A DNA stretch of 9,671 nt, taken from contig NZ_CAJJIC010000092.1 of NCBI RefSeq assembly GCF_905187505.1, forward strand, positions 1 to 9,671, written 5' to 3'. The stretch's first letter is position 1. Every line of letters starts with the position of its first letter. Both the position numbers and the translations under genes were made by a program. Source of the stretch: an uncultured Mailhella sp. (GTDB lineage Bacteria; Desulfobacterota; Desulfovibrionia; Desulfovibrionales; Desulfovibrionaceae). Positions 6,031 to 9,671 of the stretch are shown here, piece after piece. The notes under the pieces were generated by a model that searched no databases, was not told where the DNA came from, and saw only the letters and a list, made by a program, of their open reading frames with translations.

Positions 6031-6948
6031 ATGGGCAGAACTTTGCGTCTTTTCGCCTGTGCTGCGGCCATGCTGGTCGCGGCTGTGGGCGTGGCCGCCT
6101 TTTTAAAGGATGAACCCGGCTATGAGGCCGGACGTTCGGAAATATCGGGCAAGATCGTAGGCCTTACGGAGTTTCAGTCCGGCAGGGGAGAACCTTCGGC
6201 TTCCGCGGAAGACGGCCGGGCTCGGTCGTTGCAGTCGTCATCGTCCGTGAGCGCGGACGACGGTCGTGCTCCGGAGGCATCCTCCCCGAAGAAAGAGATG
6301 ACCGGGTCGACCTCCGCTCCCTTTGATACGAGACCGGCAAGCGTCGAGACCGAAAGGTCGTCGGAGACCGCGATGGTTGCAAAGGCGGAGAGGTCGGAAG
6401 GCGCGGCGGAAAAAGCATCGGCTTCCGTCTCTGCCCCGGCTGCAAAGGAAAGACTTGATGCCGCCCCTGCGGAAGAGAAGAAAGGCGCACCGGCGAAGGC
6501 GGAAAAGCAGGAAGCCCCGGAAAGTCGGCCGTCGGAGGCTGTGCCGGGTCAGGCGGAAGGCAGTTCTGAGGGAAGAGCGGCGGAAAAGGCTGCGAAGGAA
6601 TCCGGACAGGACGGCGCCGCAGCGGCGGAACAGTCCGGGCAGACGTATGAACGCGTGGTGACTTCCGCGAAGTTTTCCATGCAGGGCAGTCAGATCAAGC
6701 TGACACTGCAGGGCAACGCGCCCATGGTGGGGCATTATTTCACCCTCGGCGATCCCGATCGCGTGGTCCTCGATCTTGCCGGAAATTGGGAAGTCGACGT
6801 GCCACGCGTGCCGAGCAACCGGCTCATTCAGGCCGTCCGGGTGGGACAGCATGACGACAAGACCCGCATCGTCTTTGACATGAAGACCACGGGCAGGGCT
6901 GCCCTCGTTCCCCTGAACCGCAATGCGCTTGAACTGCGCATCCAGTAG
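6031..6948 (+). CDS. AMIN-domain envelope protein with long low-complexity linker
   Basis: Predicted inner-membrane-anchored or periplasmic protein of 305 residues. Residues about 5-24 form a hydrophobic segment after two arginines (GRTLRLFACAAAML onward), consistent with a signal peptide or membrane anchor. Residues about 50-205 are a low-complexity Ala/Glu/Ser/Lys-rich linker with no cysteines, probably disordered. The C-terminal 95 or so residues (about 209-305) fit an AMIN domain: a repeating beta pattern with AKFSMQGSQIKLTLQG, LGDPDRVVLDLAG, a VRVGQ turn, and TRIVFDMK. AMIN domains bind peptidoglycan or localise envelope proteins, as in AmiC and secretin PilQ. No catalytic domain is attached. 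The ATG has AGAGGA four bases upstream. It lies nine bases before mtnA, and the mtnA ribosome site overlaps its stop codon, so the two are likely cotranscribed. The precise role is unknown. Confidence 0.8.
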   Translation: MGRTLRLFACAAAMLVAAVGVAAFLKDEPGYEAGRSEISGKIVGLTEFQSGRGEPSASAEDGRARSLQSSSSVSADDGRAPEASSPKKEMTGSTSAPFDTRPASVETERSSETAMVAKAERSEGAAEKASASVSAPAAKERLDAAPAEEKKGAPAKAEKQEAPESRPSEAVPGQAEGSSEGRAAEKAAKESGQDGAAAAEQSGQTYERVVTSAKFSMQGSQIKLTLQGNAPMVGHYFTLGDPDRVVLDLAGNWEVDVPRVPSNRLIQAVRVGQHDDKTRIVFDMKTTGRAALVPLNRNALELRIQ

Positions 6949-6957
6949 GACGACGGC

Positions 6958-8070
6958 ATGAACGTAAACGGCAGACATTACCGTACCATATGGACGGAAG
7001 GGCAGGGCGCGGACGAGACGCTCCGCATCATCGATCAGACGGCCCTTCCTCATGAGTTCAGAACAAGGGCTCTCGGCAGCGTGGACGAGGTGTGCAGGGC
7101 CATGCGCGACATGTGGGTGCGTGGTGCCGGGCTCATAGGCGCCACGGCTGCGTGGGGCGTGTGGGTGGCCGCCCGCACGGCGCCGAAGGACGATTTTTGC
7201 GGCTTCGTCGCCAGGAGCATGGACAAGCTGCGCGCCACGAGGCCTACGGCAGGCAATCTTGTCTGGGCTCTTGACCGTCAGAAGAAAGTCATGGCGGGAC
7301 TTTCCGGCGAAAAGGCCGTTCGCGCCGTCCGTGCCGAGGCTCAGGCCATTGCCGACGAAGACGCGGATTTTTGTCGCCTCATAGGAGAGCATGGTCTTTC
7401 CATCATTAAAGAGGCGGCGGCCCGGCATCCCGGGCGGCCCGTGAACATACTCACGCACTGCAATGCCGGCTGGCTGGCCTTCGTGGATTACGGGTCTGCG
7501 CTCTCTCCGGTGTATGCGGCCTTCGATGCCGGCATTCCCGTGCATGTGTGGGTGGACGAGACGAGGCCCCGCAATCAGGGCGCAAGCCTCACGGCCTGGG
7601 AGCTGGGCAGGCACGGCGTGCCGCATGATCTCATAGCGGACAATGCGGGCGGTCATCTCATGCAGCACGGCATGGTGGATCTCGTCATCACCGGGGCCGA
7701 CAGAGTGACGCGCTGCGGCGACGCGGCCAACAAGATAGGCACCTATCTCAAGGCGCTGGCCGCCTTCGACAACGGCGTGCCTTTCTATGTGGCGCTGCCG
7801 TCGTCCACGTTTGACTTCGCACTGCGCGACGGCGTGCGCGACATCCCCATCGAGGAGAGAGGCGCCGACGAGGTGCGCATGATTTCCGGACTTTCGGAGC
7901 GGGGGAGGGTGGAAGACGTGCTGATCTGTCCCCCGGACACCACGGCCCGCAACTGGGCCTTCGACGTGACCCCAGCCCGGCTCATTACGGGACTTATCAC
8001 CGAACGAGGCGTGTGCAGCGCGTCGGAGCAGGGGATTCTTTCCCTGTATCCGGAGCGGAAAGACGCCTGA
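6958..8070 (+). CDS. mtnA: S-methyl-5-thioribose-1-phosphate isomerase MtnA
   Basis: Cytoplasmic isomerase that converts 5-methylthioribose-1-phosphate to 5-methylthioribulose-1-phosphate in methylthioadenosine breakdown; it belongs to the eIF2B-like family. At 370 residues it is of usual size. Family signatures are IIDQTALP (24-31), MWVRGAGLIG (52-61, where most relatives have VRGAPAIG), RPTAGNLVWALDR (95-107), ILTHCNAG with catalytic Cys168, DETRPRNQGASLTAWEL (200-216), ITGADRV with catalytic Asp248, and GDAANKIGTY (254-263). Both catalytic residues are intact. The ATG start is preceded by AGGA at seven bases, overlapping the stop of the AMIN gene. The aldolase follows after ten bases. Context with mtnP and a class II aldolase separates it from the related ribose-1,5-bisphosphate isomerases. 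Confidence 0.95.
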   Translation: MNVNGRHYRTIWTEGQGADETLRIIDQTALPHEFRTRALGSVDEVCRAMRDMWVRGAGLIGATAAWGVWVAARTAPKDDFCGFVARSMDKLRATRPTAGNLVWALDRQKKVMAGLSGEKAVRAVRAEAQAIADEDADFCRLIGEHGLSIIKEAAARHPGRPVNILTHCNAGWLAFVDYGSALSPVYAAFDAGIPVHVWVDETRPRNQGASLTAWELGRHGVPHDLIADNAGGHLMQHGMVDLVITGADRVTRCGDAANKIGTYLKALAAFDNGVPFYVALPSSTFDFALRDGVRDIPIEERGADEVRMISGLSERGRVEDVLICPPDTTARNWAFDVTPARLITGLITERGVCSASEQGILSLYPERKDA

Positions 8071-8080
8071 GGATGGACGC

Positions 8081-8686
8081 ATGAGCGAAGAAGAAGGATA
8101 CGTCAAATACCGCTGCGTGCATGAATACGGTCCGGCTCCGGAGCATCCCGGGTGGACCGCTCTCAATGATCTTCGGACCGATCTTGTTCGTGCCGGACTT
8201 GTGGGGCGGCTTGAAAACGGTGTCGGATACGGGAATCTTTCCCTGAGGGCAGGGAAGGGCTTTGTGGTCACGGCCACAGCCACGGGACATATTCCCGTGC
8301 TCGGGCCCGAGCATTACTGCCTCGTGACAAGGTGCGACATCGACGCCAATACCGTCTGGTCGGTAGGGCCGGCGCAGGCCAGTTCCGAATCCATGACCCA
8401 TGCGGCCATATACGAGGCCTCTCCGGTCACGGGCTGCGTCATTCATCTGCACCATGCCGGACTTTATGATCAGCTTCTTCGGGGCGGGGCGCCGGCCACG
8501 TCGCCCGAGGCGGCCTTCGGTACTCCCGCCATGGCGCACAGCGTGGCGGAGCTTGTTCGGCGTCATCCTGCGGACGGCATCATTGCCATGACGGGTCATC
8601 AGGACGGCTTTCTCATGTACGCGCCCGACGTCGAGCATATGCGCGATCTTCTGTATATGCTTTCGCAGGGGTACATTCCCTGCTAG
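8081..8686 (+). CDS. Class II aldolase, likely 5-methylthioribulose-1-phosphate aldolase
   Basis: Zinc-dependent class II aldolase/adducin-family enzyme of 201 residues. Visible residues are the phosphate-binding GYGNLSLR (49-56), SSES with the likely catalytic Glu103, HLH with metal ligands His122 and His124, and the third ligand His163 in TGHQDG. The fold is shared by MtnB dehydratase and by the Ald2 aldolase of the DHAP shunt. Ald2 cleaves methylthioribulose-1-phosphate to DHAP and (methylthio)acetaldehyde. I favour Ald2 because mtnA lies directly upstream and mtnP downstream, no mtnC, mtnD or enolase gene is nearby, and the organism appears anaerobic. MtnB remains the alternative. The start is an ATG with GAGGA seven bases upstream that overlaps the mtnA stop, indicating coupled translation. 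No clear terminator follows. Confidence 0.85.
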   Translation: MSEEEGYVKYRCVHEYGPAPEHPGWTALNDLRTDLVRAGLVGRLENGVGYGNLSLRAGKGFVVTATATGHIPVLGPEHYCLVTRCDIDANTVWSVGPAQASSESMTHAAIYEASPVTGCVIHLHHAGLYDQLLRGGAPATSPEAAFGTPAMAHSVAELVRRHPADGIIAMTGHQDGFLMYAPDVEHMRDLLYMLSQGYIPC

Positions 8687-8694
8687 GATCTGTT

Positions 8695-8723
8695 CCGCAG
8701 GAAGGGAAGAATGCTCCTGTCGG
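8695..8723 (+). repeat. Weak hairpin after the aldolase gene
   Basis: CCGCAGGA (8695-8702) can pair with TCCTGTCGG (8715-8723) if one T is bulged, closing a 12-base loop. It starts nine bases beyond the aldolase stop. It is not followed by a T tract, so it is at most a partial transcript-end or pausing structure. The hairpin also spans the ribosome site of the possible small reading frame that starts at 8711. Confidence 0.3.
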
Positions 8724-8803
8724 AAAGTTTACGGAAGCGGCCAGAGCGGCGTCGCATGGAACGCCTCGGAAAAAGCGTGAAGTCCGGTCATCGCATCACC
8801 TGA
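8711..8803 (+). CDS. Possible 30-residue basic peptide
   Basis: An ATG at 8711 with a good purine-rich site (AGGAAGG, five bases upstream) opens a 30-codon frame beginning MLLSESLRKRPERRR and ending GHRIT before a TGA at 8801-8803. About a third of its residues are Arg or Lys. It falls between the aldolase and mtnP, where it could be a leader peptide, a small protein or chance. The TTA codon at position 7 is uncommon in the neighbouring genes. I do not recognise it and no family can be named; conservation across relatives would be the test. Confidence 0.25.
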   Translation: MLLSESLRKRPERRRMERLGKSVKSGHRIT

Positions 8804-8828
8804 ACATTGAATCTGCATCGGAAGCATC

Positions 8829-9575
8829 ATGAATAAAATAGGCATTATCGGCGGCAGCGGTCTTGATGATCCCTCGCTTTTTGAAGTTTCCCGCGACATG
8901 GCGGTGAGCACGCCCTATGGCGAGCCGTCCAGCTCGCTCAGGGAAGGCAGCATCGGCGGCGTGCCGGTGGTGCTCATGGCGCGGCACGGCCGCAGCCATA
9001 CCATTCCGCCCACGCAGGTGAACTATCGCGCCAACCTCTGGGCATTGAGGGAGGCCGGATGCACGCATGTTCTGGCCAGCACGGCCGTAGGATCCCTGCG
9101 TGAGGAAATCGAGCGGGGGGATCTTGTCATTCCCGATCAGTTCATGGACTTCACCCGTTCGCGCCAGCTGAGCTTTTTTGAGGCGTTCGAGCCGGGCAAT
9201 CCCGTGCATACCGCCATGGCCGAGCCTTTTGACGCGGCCATGCGACGGGCTCTTGCCGACGAGCTTTCTGCGCTTGGGTACCGTTTTCATGAGGGCGGTA
9301 CGGTCATTACCATTGAAGGTCCGCGCTTCTCCACAAGAGCGGAATCGAGGATGTTCCGCATCTGGGGAGCGGACATCATCAACATGAGCATTGCCACGGA
9401 AGCCATCATGGCCAACGAGCTGGGCATTCCCTACGCGGCCGTGGCCATGAGCACGGACTATGATTCCTGGAAGGAGGACGACGTGGTGACCTGGGAGGCC
9501 ATTCTTGCCGTGGCTCAGAGCAATGCCGAAAAGGTTCTGGAGCTTTTCAGGCGCGTGGTACCGAAGCTTGCCTGA
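8829..9575 (+). CDS. mtnP: S-methyl-5'-thioadenosine phosphorylase MtnP
   Basis: Cytoplasmic phosphorylase that splits 5'-methylthioadenosine with phosphate into adenine and 5-methylthioribose-1-phosphate, the substrate of MtnA. At 248 residues it is a compact member of the PNP/MTAP trimeric family. Phosphate-site residues are visible in GIIGGSGL (Ser10) and ARHGRSH (Arg52, His53). IEGPRFSTRAE (162-172) and NMS (185-187) form the sugar pocket. MSTDYDSW (207-214) places Asp210 and Asp212 where 6-aminopurine-specific MTA phosphorylases have Asp; guanosine-type PNPs have Asn, which supports MTA over inosine or guanosine. The ATG start has a modest GGAAG four bases upstream. It is separated from the aldolase by 142 bp with no convincing promoter, so it may be cotranscribed or have its own start site. 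Related purine phosphorylases are the only realistic alternative. Confidence 0.94.
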   Translation: MNKIGIIGGSGLDDPSLFEVSRDMAVSTPYGEPSSSLREGSIGGVPVVLMARHGRSHTIPPTQVNYRANLWALREAGCTHVLASTAVGSLREEIERGDLVIPDQFMDFTRSRQLSFFEAFEPGNPVHTAMAEPFDAAMRRALADELSALGYRFHEGGTVITIEGPRFSTRAESRMFRIWGADIINMSIATEAIMANELGIPYAAVAMSTDYDSWKEDDVVTWEAILAVAQSNAEKVLELFRRVVPKLA

Positions 9576-9593
9576 GAACAGGAATCCGACATT

Positions 9594-9671
9594 TTGACAG
9601 AAACCAGCCGGACAGAGGCGTGGAGCGGGAGCTTCACGCCGCTGTGCTTCATGGTGCAGTGCCCGTGTCCG
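9594..9671 (+). CDS. Possible start of a further plus-strand gene, cut by the edge
   Basis: A TTG at 9594-9596 has AGGA ten bases upstream and opens a frame that stays open for 26 codons to the window edge. It reads as TETSRTEAWSGSFTP followed by LCFMVQCPCP, with three cysteines in its last ten codons and an internal ATG at 9651. A competing frame starting at GTG 9620 is also open but lacks a properly spaced ribosome site. It lies 18 bases after mtnP and would continue that transcript. The fragment is too short to identify, and a TTG start lowers confidence. Confidence 0.35.
   Translation, partial: MTETSRTEAWSGSFTPLCFMVQCPCP

Noticed and set aside
6238..8283. 681-codon minus-strand frame opposite the AMIN gene and mtnA
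   Set aside because: Mirrors codon bias of the real plus-strand genes; no ribosome site, motif or sensible neighbour supports it.

Overview
The window is GC-rich and tightly packed. It looks like a chromosomal segment of an anaerobic, hydrogen-metabolising bacterium that makes selenocysteine. HypA/HypB (nickel insertion into hydrogenase), SelA and an oxygen-independent methylthioadenosine route occurring together best fit a deltaproteobacterial sulfidogen of the Desulfovibrionaceae (Desulfovibrio, Bilophila, Mailhella type). That placement is inferred from gene content and protein style, not from a marker gene. Nothing suggests a phage, transposon, CRISPR array or RNA gene.

Layout: bases 1-417 hold no convincing gene. 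They contain a tandem 18-bp repeat that folds into a hairpin ending in a T tract, and two hairpins belonging to the 3' end of the minus-strand cluster. Five genes follow on the minus strand, in transcription order hypA (5890-5537), hypB (5488-4820), folC (4827-3463, overlapping hypB by 8 bases), selA (3377-1977) and an M18 metallo-aminopeptidase (1797-418), closed by a clear intrinsic terminator. A divergent 140-bp spacer at 5891-6030 separates this from a plus-strand cluster: an AMIN-domain envelope protein (6031-6948), mtnA (6958-8070), a class II aldolase (8081-8686) and, after 142 bp, mtnP (8829-9575). Another plus-strand reading frame may start near 9594 and leaves the window.

Function: MtnP, MtnA and the class II aldolase form a complete short route from 5'-methylthioadenosine to adenine, DHAP and (methylthio)acetaldehyde. 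This is the 'DHAP shunt' known from Rhodospirillum rubrum and some E. coli. No mtnK is needed because MtnP gives the sugar phosphate directly, and no dioxygenase MtnD is present in the window, as expected in an anaerobe. On the other strand, nickel delivery (HypA, HypB) and selenocysteyl-tRNA synthesis (SelA) share a direction of transcription and probably an operon, which would suit an organism relying on [NiFeSe] hydrogenase. folC and the aminopeptidase are housekeeping genes in the same string.

The known families explain nearly all of the window and I found no clearly new system. The points most worth checking are the AMIN-mtnA-aldolase arrangement, a possible 30-residue basic peptide between the aldolase and mtnP, the apparent lack of a Shine-Dalgarno for hypA, and the unassigned hairpins.
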